Source of the DNA: Rhodanobacter sp. UBA5168 | GTDB lineage: Bacteria > Pseudomonadota > Gammaproteobacteria > Xanthomonadales > Rhodanobacteraceae | DNA length: 6,885 nt | Assembly: GCA_002413455.1 (NCBI GenBank) | Contig: DHXA01000167.1 | Coordinates: 1 to 6,885, forward strand | Direction: 5' to 3' | In this document: positions 1 to 6,885 of the stretch, piece by piece | Numbering within the stretch: position 1 is the stretch's first letter | Layout of the letters: the number at the start of each line of letters is the position of its first letter | The notes under the pieces: generated by a model | Databases searched by the model: none | What the model saw: only the letters and a program-made list of their open reading frames with translations | What the model was told of the DNA's origin: nothing | Translations under genes and position numbers: made by a program

Positions 1-1264
<1,264 letters not shown>

Positions 1265-1298
1265 CGCGCGGCGTCTGCGCCGACGGAGTGATCGACCG

Positions 1299-1619
1299 AT
1301 GCGTTACCTTGCCATCCTGCTGCTCGCGCCGTGGCTGCTGATTCTGTGCTGGGCCTATTGGGCTTATCCGAAGAGCCTGCCGCGCACGTCGACCCGGCGC
1401 ATTTTCGATGTCGTCGTGCTGCTGCTGGCGGTGATCGCCACGGTGCGCGCCGCGGCAATCGGGTTCGACCGGGTCGAGTTGCCCACCGTCGATGGTTTCG
1501 GTCGGGCGAGTGGAGCGATCTGGCAGCAGGTATCGCCCGCGTTGTACGGCTACGGGGCTTTCGCGGCCGTGCTGCTGCTGGCGGTGCTGCTGCGCCATCT
1601 AATCTGGCGGCGACGCTGA
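1299..1619 (+). CDS. Small three-helix membrane protein, unknown function
   Basis: I do not recognise a family. The 106-residue product has three hydrophobic stretches, at about residues 3-22, 36-56 and 80-102. The loop between helices 1 and 2 is basic (K25, R29, R33, R34) and the C-terminus is RRR. By the positive-inside rule this suggests the N-terminus outside, and both the first loop and the C-terminus in the cytoplasm. The second loop (57-79) is mixed in charge and would face the periplasm. The ATG at 1299 is preferred over an in-frame upstream ATG at 1161. The earlier start would lie inside trpS and add a 46-residue Arg-rich tail typical of out-of-frame high-GC reading. A GGAG at 1285-1288, 10 nt upstream, supports 1299. 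It starts 34 bp after the trpS stop, so co-transcription with trpS is likely. It could be an integral inner-membrane accessory protein; nothing visible gives a biochemical role. Confidence 0.8.
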   Translation: MRYLAILLLAPWLLILCWAYWAYPKSLPRTSTRRIFDVVVLLLAVIATVRAAAIGFDRVELPTVDGFGRASGAIWQQVSPALYGYGAFAAVLLLAVLLRHLIWRRR

Positions 1620-1634
1620 GCACGCGTCGCAGCT

Positions 1635-1652
1635 GAGTCGCACCGACGACTC
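1635..1652. repeat. Short inverted repeat after the small membrane gene
   Basis: GAGTCG (1635-1640) and CGACTC (1647-1652) are perfect 6-bp arms around a 6-nt loop. The position, 16 bp after the stop at 1619, would suit a transcription terminator. No T-tract follows (the next bases are GCGAGCCCC), so an intrinsic terminator is not supported. It may be a weak RNA hairpin or chance. Confidence 0.35.
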
Positions 1653-1688
1653 GCGAGCCCCGGAACAGCAGCGCTCAAGCTGTGTCTG

Positions 1689-1712
1689 CCACAAGTCATG
1701 CGTGACTTATGG
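1689..1712. promoter_or_regulatory. Inverted repeat, candidate operator upstream of the DUF5916 gene
   Basis: CCACAAGTCA (1689-1698) faces TGACTTATGG (1703-1712) across a 4-nt spacer TGCG. The inner six bases of each arm pair perfectly (AAGTCA/TGACTT), and the full 10-bp arms have one mismatch. It lies about 110-130 bp upstream of the outer-membrane gene start and directly abuts a second palindrome. A dyad of this size is compatible with a dimeric repressor/activator site or with a transcript hairpin. A very weak promoter-like pair overlaps it (GTGACT at 1702-1707, GCTAAA at 1725-1730, 17-bp spacer). No known operator consensus is recognised. Confidence 0.4.
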
Positions 1713-1726
1713 CTGTCGATGACAGC
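1712..1726. promoter_or_regulatory. Second adjacent inverted repeat upstream of the DUF5916 gene
   Basis: GCTGTC (1712-1717) and GACAGC (1721-1726) are perfect 6-bp arms with a 3-nt spacer GAT. It shares base 1712 with the end of the preceding repeat, so the two form a continuous 38-bp block of dyad symmetry in an otherwise non-coding region. It may be part of a composite regulatory site for the gene starting at 1822. No T-tract follows, so it does not look like a terminator. Confidence 0.4.
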
Positions 1727-1821
1727 TAAACGCAAAGGGCATCCTGTGCATCTATCCGGTGCGGCGAATCCGTCGCAGCGTGGCGCAATCGGGCGCAACC
1801 TCATCTGGAAATCCACACGAC

Positions 1822-4050
1822 ATGCGCATGGCATGCCTGCTGTTTGCGACTCTTGCTGCGCTGTCGGCGCCCGCCCTGGCGGTCGACATCGATGGTCATA
1901 TCCGTCCCGGTGAGTGGAAGGGCGCGCGCCACATCGTCGACTTTCGCCAGACCCAGCCGCTCAGCGGCAGGCCTGGCTCGCTGCATACCGAGGCGTGGAT
2001 TCTGGCCACTCCGAAGGGTCTGGCGGTGGCGTTCCGTTGCGACCAGCCGGCAGATGTTCCGCGCACGCGGCAACGTGTCCAGCGCGATTTCGAGGATCAG
2101 GTCGATCGCGTCAACCTGATGGTCGACTTCGACGGCAACGGGCGCACCGGCTACGACTTCGTGGTCAGTTCGACTGGCGGCGTCAACGATGCGGTCGTCA
2201 CCAACGAAACCCAGTTCAACAAGGACTGGGACGGCAACTGGAAGCACGCGGTCAGCGAGAACGCCGCGGGCTGGACGGTGGAGATGCTGATTCCGTGGTA
2301 CATCGCGCCGATGCACACGGCCCATGACGGCCAGCGCACGCTCGGCGTCTATCTCGACCGGGTGACCGGCTCCACCGGCGAGCGCGATTCATGGCCGGCG
2401 GCCAGCTTCATGCGTTCGCGTTTCCTTTCCGACTTCAGCCCGGTGACGGTGCCGCAGTACAGCCAGTCGCTGCTGGCCGTCACGCCCTACATGTCCGGCC
2501 TCTACGACAACGTGCGCGGACGCAGCCATTTCCAGGAAGGCGCCGACCTGCTGTGGAAGCCGAACGGCCAGTTCCAGCTGACCGCGGCGCTGAACCCGGA
2601 TTTCGGCCAGGTCGAGAGCGACGACCTGGTGGTCAACTTCGGCGCCACCGAAACCTATGTGAGCGACAAGCGGCCGTTCTTCACCGAGAACCAGGGCATC
2701 TTCGATTTCAGCCTGCTCGACGACAACAGCCAGCTCATCTACACCCGCCGCGTCGGCGGGCCTTCCGACGATGGTCATGGCGCCGCCGACATCAACGCCG
2801 CAGTGAAACTAAACGGCAGTGTCGGCACCACCAGTTATGGCGTGTTGGCCGCCGATGAGGACGGCGAGGCGGGTCGATTTTTCGGTGCGGCGCGGCTGAC
2901 CCACGATTTCGGCGATCAGAGCCTGGGCATGATGCTGACCCGCGTCGACCGGCCGTGGCTGGATCGCGAGGCGACCGTGCTCGGTGTCGACCATCACTGG
3001 CGACCGACCCCGAAATTGACGATAGCCACCAACGTGGTCGCCAGCGACATCCTGCAATCGGGCACGCACACCCGCGACAGCGGCGGCACCGTCCTGGCCG
3101 ATTACGAGATGGGCAATGGCTGGCGGCAGCAATGGGCAGGCATGCATTTCGGCGATCAGTTGCAGGTCAACGACTTCGGCTATCTCGAGCGCAACGACCT
3201 CAACTACGGCCACTGGGAGGTGCGCAAGCGCTACACGTCGCTGCCGGCCGACTCGGCATACAGCTCGCACGATTGGCATTTCCGCATCGATGCGCTGGAC
3301 AACGACCACGGCCTGCGCCTGCGCCGGCAACTGCGCATCGACCGCAGCAGCACCCTGCGCAACGGTTCCAGCGACGAAGTCCAGCTCAACATCAATAGTG
3401 CCGGCTGGGACGATCTGCTTACCCGTGGCCACGGCGCGGTGTTCCTGCCACCGTCGGTGGATCTGGCTTACGAGCGCATCAGTCCGCGCCATGGCGACTG
3501 GGCGTTCAAGCTGGATGCGGAAATTCTCAGCGGCGGACTCGGTGGCAACCGGCAGCTCGGCTACAACGTCAAGTTCATTCCGACCTACTTCTTCAGCGAC
3601 GCGTTCAGCGTCTACGCCGGTCCGTACTACGAGCACGTGCCCGACTGGCTGGTTTGGCAGCACGACACCCTGATCGGTCGCTACAACGAACATTCCCTGC
3701 AGCTCGACGCGGGTTTCGACTGGAGCATCGACGGCCGCCAGGAACTGCGCCTGAAGCTGCAGGCGATCGGGCTGGATGCGCACGCACGTGGTGGCTATCG
3801 CGTTGGTACCAACGGCCGGGCTGTCGCCAGCAACGAGCCGGTCGAAGACTTCAGCGTGCGCAACCTGGGTCTGCAGATCCGCTATCGCTACGAGCTGGCG
3901 CCGCTGTCCTACCTTTACGTGGTGTATGGACGCGGCGGCTACGCGCAGGATGACTTTCCCGGCACCACCACCGACGCGCTGCGCAACAGCTTTGCGCTGC
4001 GCGACGACGAGCAATTGTTGGTGAAGCTGAGTTACCGCTTCGACATGTAG
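1822..4050 (+). CDS. DUF5916 outer-membrane protein with CBM9-like N-terminal domain
   Basis: Predicted secreted, outer-membrane-anchored protein of 742 residues; the substrate is unknown. The start at 1822 gives a clean signal peptide: MR, then a hydrophobic core, with likely cleavage after APALA (residue 20). An earlier in-frame ATG at 1759 would put 21 polar residues ahead of it. GGAA at 1807-1810 is only a weak ribosome site, and the ATG at 1828 is an alternative. Residues about 21-190 resemble a family 9 carbohydrate-binding-like domain, with a calcium-loop-like DFDGNGRTGYDFVVSSTGG. The DUF5916 signature follows: NPDFGQVESDDLVVNFGATE from residue 258 and KRPFF ending at residue 287. Most of the remainder shows alternating polar/aromatic strands of a beta barrel, ending LLVKLSYRFDM. 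Family members are often annotated as carbohydrate-binding or TonB-receptor-like, but I see no plug domain or TonB box. It stands alone, with no degradative enzyme beside it. Palindromes at 1689-1726 may regulate it. Confidence 0.9.
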   Translation: MRMACLLFATLAALSAPALAVDIDGHIRPGEWKGARHIVDFRQTQPLSGRPGSLHTEAWILATPKGLAVAFRCDQPADVPRTRQRVQRDFEDQVDRVNLMVDFDGNGRTGYDFVVSSTGGVNDAVVTNETQFNKDWDGNWKHAVSENAAGWTVEMLIPWYIAPMHTAHDGQRTLGVYLDRVTGSTGERDSWPAASFMRSRFLSDFSPVTVPQYSQSLLAVTPYMSGLYDNVRGRSHFQEGADLLWKPNGQFQLTAALNPDFGQVESDDLVVNFGATETYVSDKRPFFTENQGIFDFSLLDDNSQLIYTRRVGGPSDDGHGAADINAAVKLNGSVGTTSYGVLAADEDGEAGRFFGAARLTHDFGDQSLGMMLTRVDRPWLDREATVLGVDHHWRPTPKLTIATNVVASDILQSGTHTRDSGGTVLADYEMGNGWRQQWAGMHFGDQLQVNDFGYLERNDLNYGHWEVRKRYTSLPADSAYSSHDWHFRIDALDNDHGLRLRRQLRIDRSSTLRNGSSDEVQLNINSAGWDDLLTRGHGAVFLPPSVDLAYERISPRHGDWAFKLDAEILSGGLGGNRQLGYNVKFIPTYFFSDAFSVYAGPYYEHVPDWLVWQHDTLIGRYNEHSLQLDAGFDWSIDGRQELRLKLQAIGLDAHARGGYRVGTNGRAVASNEPVEDFSVRNLGLQIRYRYELAPLSYLYVVYGRGGYAQDDFPGTTTDALRNSFALRDDEQLLVKLSYRFDM

Positions 4051-4053
4051 GTC

Positions 4054-4437
4054 TCAGTCCCAGCGGTTGAGGTGTGGCCCGAACGTCTCCCGCTGCGGCC
4101 GCACCACGCAGAAGCGATGGCCGCTGGGCGCCTCCATCACCCACCAGCGTTCGCGTACCAGCGCGACGCGGCGGGCACCCAGACCTTCCAGACGTGCCGC
4201 CTCCGCCTCCAGGTCGTCGGTCTCGATGTCCAGGTGCACGCGGCTGGCGTGGTCTACCTTCTGCAGCAGGATGAGCGGTTCGTCCGCAGCGGTTTGCAGC
4301 TCGGCGTACTTGCCGTCGCCGTCCTGGTCGGCGTCGGCAACCGGTTTGCCCAGCGCCTGGCTCCAGAATCCGATGGCCTCGGTCAGATCCTCGACGTGGC
4401 AGTCGATCACGATGGTGCTGAGTCGGCTGTGATGCAT
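4054..4437 (-). CDS. VOC (glyoxalase/dioxygenase-fold) family protein
   Basis: A 127-residue single-domain protein of the vicinal oxygen chelate superfamily, closest to the Glyoxalase-like domain group. The substrate cannot be assigned. Two beta-alpha-beta-beta-beta modules are visible. The first runs from residue 6 with IVIDCHVEDLTEAIGFWSQA, through LGKPV, to AELQ and PLILLQKV. The second begins with RVHLDIETDDLEAEAARLEG (66-85) and ends with RWWVMEAPSGHRFCVVRPQ (97-115). Candidate metal or substrate ligands are H14, H68, E102 and H107, but a full metal triad is not certain, and many members of this group bind ligand without known catalysis. The start is well supported by GGAGGT at 4443-4448 on the minus strand, 5 nt before the ATG. 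The gene converges on the outer-membrane gene with 3 bp between stop codons and diverges from ygjP. Confidence 0.92.
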   Translation of the reverse strand: MHHSRLSTIVIDCHVEDLTEAIGFWSQALGKPVADADQDGDGKYAELQTAADEPLILLQKVDHASRVHLDIETDDLEAEAARLEGLGARRVALVRERWWVMEAPSGHRFCVVRPQRETFGPHLNRWD

Positions 4438-4467
4438 GAGACACCTCCGCTGGGCAGGGATGTGGAT

Positions 4468-4497
4468 GTTCTAGCGCATACCCATGTACCGGAGCAA
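4468..4497 (-). promoter_or_regulatory. Possible promoter for the VOC gene
   Basis: On the minus strand, TTGCTC (4492-4497) and TAGAAC (4468-4473) are separated by 18 bp. They match the sigma-70 consensus at 3 and 4 of 6 positions. Transcription would start near 4461 and leave a short leader before the Shine-Dalgarno at 4443-4448. The region between the divergent VOC and ygjP starts is under 80 bp, so both promoters must sit here or inside the flanking genes. I see no equally good plus-strand candidate for ygjP. This is a weak call from consensus matching only. Confidence 0.25.
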
Positions 4498-4513
4498 TGC
4501 GAGAATGCACGGC

Positions 4514-5032
4514 ATGACCGTGCTGAAGTATCTCCAGGCCTACCCCGGCCACCTGCAGGACAAGGTGCGCGAGCTGATCGCACAGCAGCGGCTCGGCGAG
4601 CACCTGGCCAAGCGCTACCCGGCTCGCCACGACGTGCAGAGCGACAAGGCGCTGTACACCTACACCATGGATTTGAAGCAGCAGCACCTGAAGAACGCAC
4701 CGGCCATCGACAAGGTGTTGTACGACAGCAAGCTCGACGTGGTGCGCAACGCGCTCGGCCTGCACACGGCGATCTCGCGCGTGCAGGGCAGCAAGCTCAA
4801 GGCGAAGAAGGAAATTCGCGTGGCTGCCCTGTTCAAGGCCGCGGCGCCGGAGTTCCTGCAGATGATCGTGGTACACGAACTGGCACATCTGAAGGAATAC
4901 GAACACAACAAGGCGTTCTACCAGCTGTGCACGTACATGCTGCCGGACTATCACCAGCTGGAGTTCGACTTGCGCGTGTATCTGACCTGGCGCGAGTTGC
5001 CGTCAATGACCAACTCAGACAAGCAGGAGTGA
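4514..5032 (+). CDS. ygjP: YgjP-like zinc metallopeptidase-family protein
   Basis: A 172-residue cytoplasmic protein of the YgjP/DUF45 family, whose members carry a zinc-protease-like HExxH site; the physiological substrate is not established. The motif HELAH is at residues 121-125 and is followed by LKEYEHNKAFY, with H131 the likely third zinc ligand and E122 the general base. Other conserved stretches are QRLGEHLAKRYP, DKALYTYTMDLK, NALGLHTAISRVQGSKLKAK and EIRVAALF. These closely match the E. coli YgjP sequence as I remember it, including overall length and an N-terminus equivalent to TVLKYLQAYP, which favours the ATG at 4514. The ATG at 4505 is a real alternative, because GGAG at 4491-4494 is 10 nt upstream of it; it would add MHG. 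The gene is followed after 2 nt by a DUF6348-like gene, so the two are probably one transcript. Confidence 0.93.
   Translation: MTVLKYLQAYPGHLQDKVRELIAQQRLGEHLAKRYPARHDVQSDKALYTYTMDLKQQHLKNAPAIDKVLYDSKLDVVRNALGLHTAISRVQGSKLKAKKEIRVAALFKAAAPEFLQMIVVHELAHLKEYEHNKAFYQLCTYMLPDYHQLEFDLRVYLTWRELPSMTNSDKQE
5025..5029 (+). promoter_or_regulatory. Ribosome binding site within the ygjP 3' end
   Basis: AGGAG lies in the last codons of ygjP, 5 nt before the ATG at 5035. It fixes the start of the downstream gene in a frame that is open for a long way upstream. It also suggests that ribosomes finishing ygjP can re-initiate directly (translational coupling). Confidence 0.75.
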
Positions 5033-5034
5033 CG

Positions 5035-5676
5035 ATGGATAGTGCGGCGCTACAGAAATACTTGCTGCGGCTGTTCGAGCGGCACGATATCGAGCTCGAG
5101 CCCGACGAAGACGGCTGGCTGGTCACCGATGACGACTTTCCGGCGATCCGCGCCAGCTGGCACGAAGGTGTGTCGGGTGAACCGGGTCGGCTGGACGTCG
5201 ACGTCGTGCTGAGCGAGGAGCGGCGGATCGAGGAAAGTTTCGCGGGTTTCGGCGGCGCGGACGCCGGTTGTCGCGATGCGCTGCAGACCTTCGAGCGCAA
5301 CGCGTTCCACCCGCTGCTGGCCGCCTGCTGGTATGTGACTGACGACCGCCGGATGCGCATCACGGCGTGGGATATCGGCGTGCGCACCTGGGACGTCTTC
5401 ATCGGCCCGTTCAACGTGCGCGGCAATGGGGAGCTGACCGTTCCCGCGGAAGTGATGGATTCGATCGAGATCGCGTTGAAGCGCGAAGTGCTCACGCCCG
5501 AACTTCACTGGCTGCGATTGACCCATCGCCATACCGGCGACGACAGGCGCTGCGAAGCCTTGCTCGACAACGAGCCGTGGACGGCGGGAACGCTGGCGCT
5601 CGACGCGATCGCGTGGCCGGATGGCGCCGACTACAGCGCGAGCTGTTTCGTCTTGCTGGACGTGCGCGACTACTGA
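5035..5676 (+). CDS. DUF6348-like protein of unknown function
   Basis: A 213-residue soluble, acidic protein with no signal peptide or membrane segment. The pattern RRIEESFAGFGG (63-74), then DALQTFERNAFHPLLAACW (81-99), resembles the DUF6348 family as I remember it. The assignment is moderate and no biochemical role is known to me. The N-terminus (LQKYLLRLFERHDIELE) is a predicted helix followed by strand-rich sequence. Several Trp residues (W112, W119, W159, W182, W194) mark strands of the later half. The frame stays open back to 4072, but that upstream part overlaps the VOC gene in antisense and ygjP in another frame. The ATG at 5035, with AGGAG 5 nt upstream, is therefore the real start. 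It begins 2 nt after the ygjP stop and ends just before a hairpin terminator, so it is the last gene of that unit. Confidence 0.87.
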   Translation: MDSAALQKYLLRLFERHDIELEPDEDGWLVTDDDFPAIRASWHEGVSGEPGRLDVDVVLSEERRIEESFAGFGGADAGCRDALQTFERNAFHPLLAACWYVTDDRRMRITAWDIGVRTWDVFIGPFNVRGNGELTVPAEVMDSIEIALKREVLTPELHWLRLTHRHTGDDRRCEALLDNEPWTAGTLALDAIAWPDGADYSASCFVLLDVRDY

Positions 5677-5691
5677 TCGCCGCCGGAAACC

Positions 5692-5720
5692 GACGGGGCA
5701 CCCGAAGGCGCCCCGTCTTT
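5692..5720 (+). terminator. Rho-independent terminator after the ygjP/DUF6348-like unit
   Basis: GACGGGGC (5692-5699) pairs perfectly with GCCCCGTC (5710-5717). After one mismatch the stem can extend by two more C-G pairs around a CGAA loop. A short TTT (5718-5720) follows, so the U-tract is weak but the stem is strong. It sits 15 bp after the DUF6348-like stop and 19 bp from the converging E2 stop. It could therefore also limit read-through from the minus strand, although only a GGTTTCC-type sequence follows the stem there. Confidence 0.8.
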
Positions 5721-5739
5721 CATCGCGTCGAATGCCGGA

Positions 5740-6885
5740 TCAGTTCGGCAGCGCCAGATCGTCCAGCATCGCCTTGAGGAAGCGCGCGGCCTCGCCGCCG
5801 GTGGCGGCGCGATGATCGAAGGTCAGCGACAGCGGCATGCGCCGGTGCACTTCGATGCCGCCGATCACCGCAACCACGTCGTGGCTGAGCTTGCCGGCGC
5901 CGACGATGGCGACGGTCGGCGGCACCACGACGGGCGTGGCGTAGCGGCCGGCGAACATGCCGAAGTTGGACAGGCTGATGGTGTAGCCGGCAAGTTCCGA
6001 GGCGGGAATGCTGCGATCCTCCACCTGCGTGCGCAGGCGCTTGATCGCGCCGCGGACGCCGGCGCCGTCGAGCATGTCGGCGTTGCGCAGCGCCGGCACG
6101 AACAGGCCGTCGTCGGTGTCCACCGCGATGCCGATGTCGACATGTGGATGCAGCGTGCGGGTGAGGTTCTTGCCGTCGAACCAGGCGTTCAAGGCCGGCA
6201 TCGTCTTGCAGGCGAACACGATCGCGCGGATCAGCCGCGCGGTGATGTCCTGCTTGCCGATCCACGCGTGCAGGTCGGCGTCGTCCACCAGCGTGGTCGG
6301 CACCACCTGCGCATGCGCGTCGGCCATCACGCGGGCCATGTTGCGGCGCACGCCCTTGAGCTGCTCGGGCTGGCCGCTGGCGGTCTGCGACGGCGGCGCG
6401 GTGCGCACCGGCTTGCCGGCCAGCGATACCGGCGTACGTGCGGCTTCGGGCTGCGGCAGTTCGGGCGCCAGATGGCGACCGGCGGAGGCGGGCACCGCAC
6501 GTGCCGGCGCGGCGCCGAGTGCGGCCGAGCCGTTCGCGGCGGCATCCTTGACGTCCTTCAGGGTGACCACGCCATCGGCACCGCTGGGCTTGACCCGGCC
6601 GAGGTCGACCTTGAGCTTCTTCGCCAGCGCGCGCACGGCGGGAACCGCCTTGACGCCGCCGATGCTGGCGGCCTGCTCGACGTGCACGTGGCTGCCGCTG
6701 ACCATCGCACCGACCACGGTGCCTTCGTCCTCGCGATCCTTGCCGCCGGTTTCCACTTCGCCACCCTCGTCGGAGACGACGACCTTGCTGCTGTCGTCCG
6801 CGGCCGGGCTGCCGACACTTTTCTTCGGGCCATGCTGGTGGCCCGTATCCTGCGATTCGGCGCGCTGCTTGGCGTTCGCATCCGG
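5740..6885 (-). CDS. 2-oxo acid dehydrogenase E2 (dihydrolipoamide acyltransferase), 5'-truncated
   Basis: E2 core subunit of a pyruvate/branched-chain-type 2-oxo acid dehydrogenase complex. It transfers the acyl group from lipoyl-lysine to CoA in the cytoplasm. The frame is open to the right edge, so the N-terminal lipoyl domain lies outside; 381 residues are visible. Numbering from the edge: residues 1-70 are a charged, flexible linker. Residues about 80-115 are the peripheral (E1/E3) subunit-binding domain (AVPAVRALAKKLKVDLGRV, then GADGVVTLKDV). Residues 117-173 are an Ala/Pro-rich linker. Residues 174-381 are the catalytic domain, with LKGVRRNMARVM, NFGMFAGRYATPVVVPPTVA and LSLTFDHRAATGG. 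The catalytic His is residue 358 (codon 5812-5814). The residue that is normally Asp in HxxxDG is Thr362 here (codon 5800-5802). A GTG at 6754-6756 is an internal Val. E1 and E3 genes, if linked, would be beyond the edge, so acyl specificity cannot be decided. Confidence 0.93.
   Translation of the reverse strand, partial: PDANAKQRAESQDTGHQHGPKKSVGSPAADDSSKVVVSDEGGEVETGGKDREDEGTVVGAMVSGSHVHVEQAASIGGVKAVPAVRALAKKLKVDLGRVKPSGADGVVTLKDVKDAAANGSAALGAAPARAVPASAGRHLAPELPQPEAARTPVSLAGKPVRTAPPSQTASGQPEQLKGVRRNMARVMADAHAQVVPTTLVDDADLHAWIGKQDITARLIRAIVFACKTMPALNAWFDGKNLTRTLHPHVDIGIAVDTDDGLFVPALRNADMLDGAGVRGAIKRLRTQVEDRSIPASELAGYTISLSNFGMFAGRYATPVVVPPTVAIVGAGKLSHDVVAVIGGIEVHRRMPLSLTFDHRAATGGEAARFLKAMLDDLALPN

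Noticed and set aside
1615..1641. Direct repeat of GCTGAG followed by TCGCA-like sequence
   Set aside because: GCTGAG at 1615-1620 and 1632-1637 is too short and overlaps a stop codon; it is likely chance.
1635..1652. Intrinsic terminator after the small membrane gene
   Set aside because: The hairpin arms are only 6 bp and no T-tract follows, so it is recorded only as an inverted repeat.
1759..1821. Upstream ATG at 1759 for the outer-membrane protein
   Set aside because: It would place 21 polar, Arg-rich residues in front of a textbook signal peptide that begins at 1822.
2809..4014. 401-codon open frame antisense to the DUF5916 gene
   Set aside because: It lies wholly opposite a well-supported coding gene. 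Its translation is Val/Ala/Gln/Arg-rich without any recognisable domain, which is typical of antisense frames in high-GC DNA.
3851..4954. 367-codon minus-strand open frame across three genes
   Set aside because: It overlaps the ends of the DUF5916 gene, the VOC gene (same strand, another frame) and ygjP. The VOC and ygjP proteins have clear family motifs, and this frame has none.
4072..5034. N-terminal 321-codon extension of the DUF6348-like gene
   Set aside because: The frame is open, but it runs antisense to the VOC gene and out of frame through ygjP. The AGGAG at 5025-5029 and ATG at 5035 give a convincing start.
6754..6756. GTG as the E2 start codon
   Set aside because: The frame continues open to the window edge. 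E2 proteins need an N-terminal lipoyl domain before the subunit-binding domain, and no Shine-Dalgarno precedes this GTG.

Overview
The window is high-GC bacterial DNA with closely packed genes that run off both ends. Protein content points to a gammaproteobacterium of the Xanthomonadales/Lysobacterales (Rhodanobacter, Dyella, Luteibacter or Xanthomonas-like). The clues are a tryptophanyl-tRNA synthetase with the extra C-terminal domain I associate with that lineage, a large DUF5916-type outer-membrane protein, and an E2 acyltransferase resembling xanthomonad versions. This placement comes from remembered family resemblance, not from a search.

Layout, left to right. (1) Plus strand: the 3' part of trpS, then a 106-residue three-helix membrane protein of unknown function (1299-1619). 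(2) A roughly 200-bp non-coding stretch holding three inverted repeats, two of them directly adjacent at 1689-1726. (3) Plus strand: a 742-residue secreted/outer-membrane protein with a CBM9-like N-terminal domain and a DUF5916 beta-barrel region (1822-4050). (4) Minus strand, converging on it with only 3 bp between the stop codons: a small VOC/glyoxalase-like protein (4054-4437). (5) Plus strand, divergent from the VOC gene: ygjP, a zinc-metallopeptidase-like protein, followed 2 nt later by a DUF6348-like gene with a strong ribosome binding site, ending at a hairpin terminator (5692-5720). (6) Minus strand: most of an E2 subunit of a 2-oxo acid dehydrogenase complex (5740-6885), whose lipoyl-domain end lies beyond the right edge.

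These are mostly independent housekeeping or accessory genes, not one pathway. The only clear operon-like pairs are trpS with the small membrane protein, and ygjP with the DUF6348-like gene. I see no mobile element, CRISPR array, RNA gene or obvious new multi-gene system. The points most worth a second look are the Thr in place of the usual Asp in the E2 active-site motif, the tandem palindromes upstream of the outer-membrane gene, the extra TrpRS domain, and the coupled ygjP/DUF6348-like pair.
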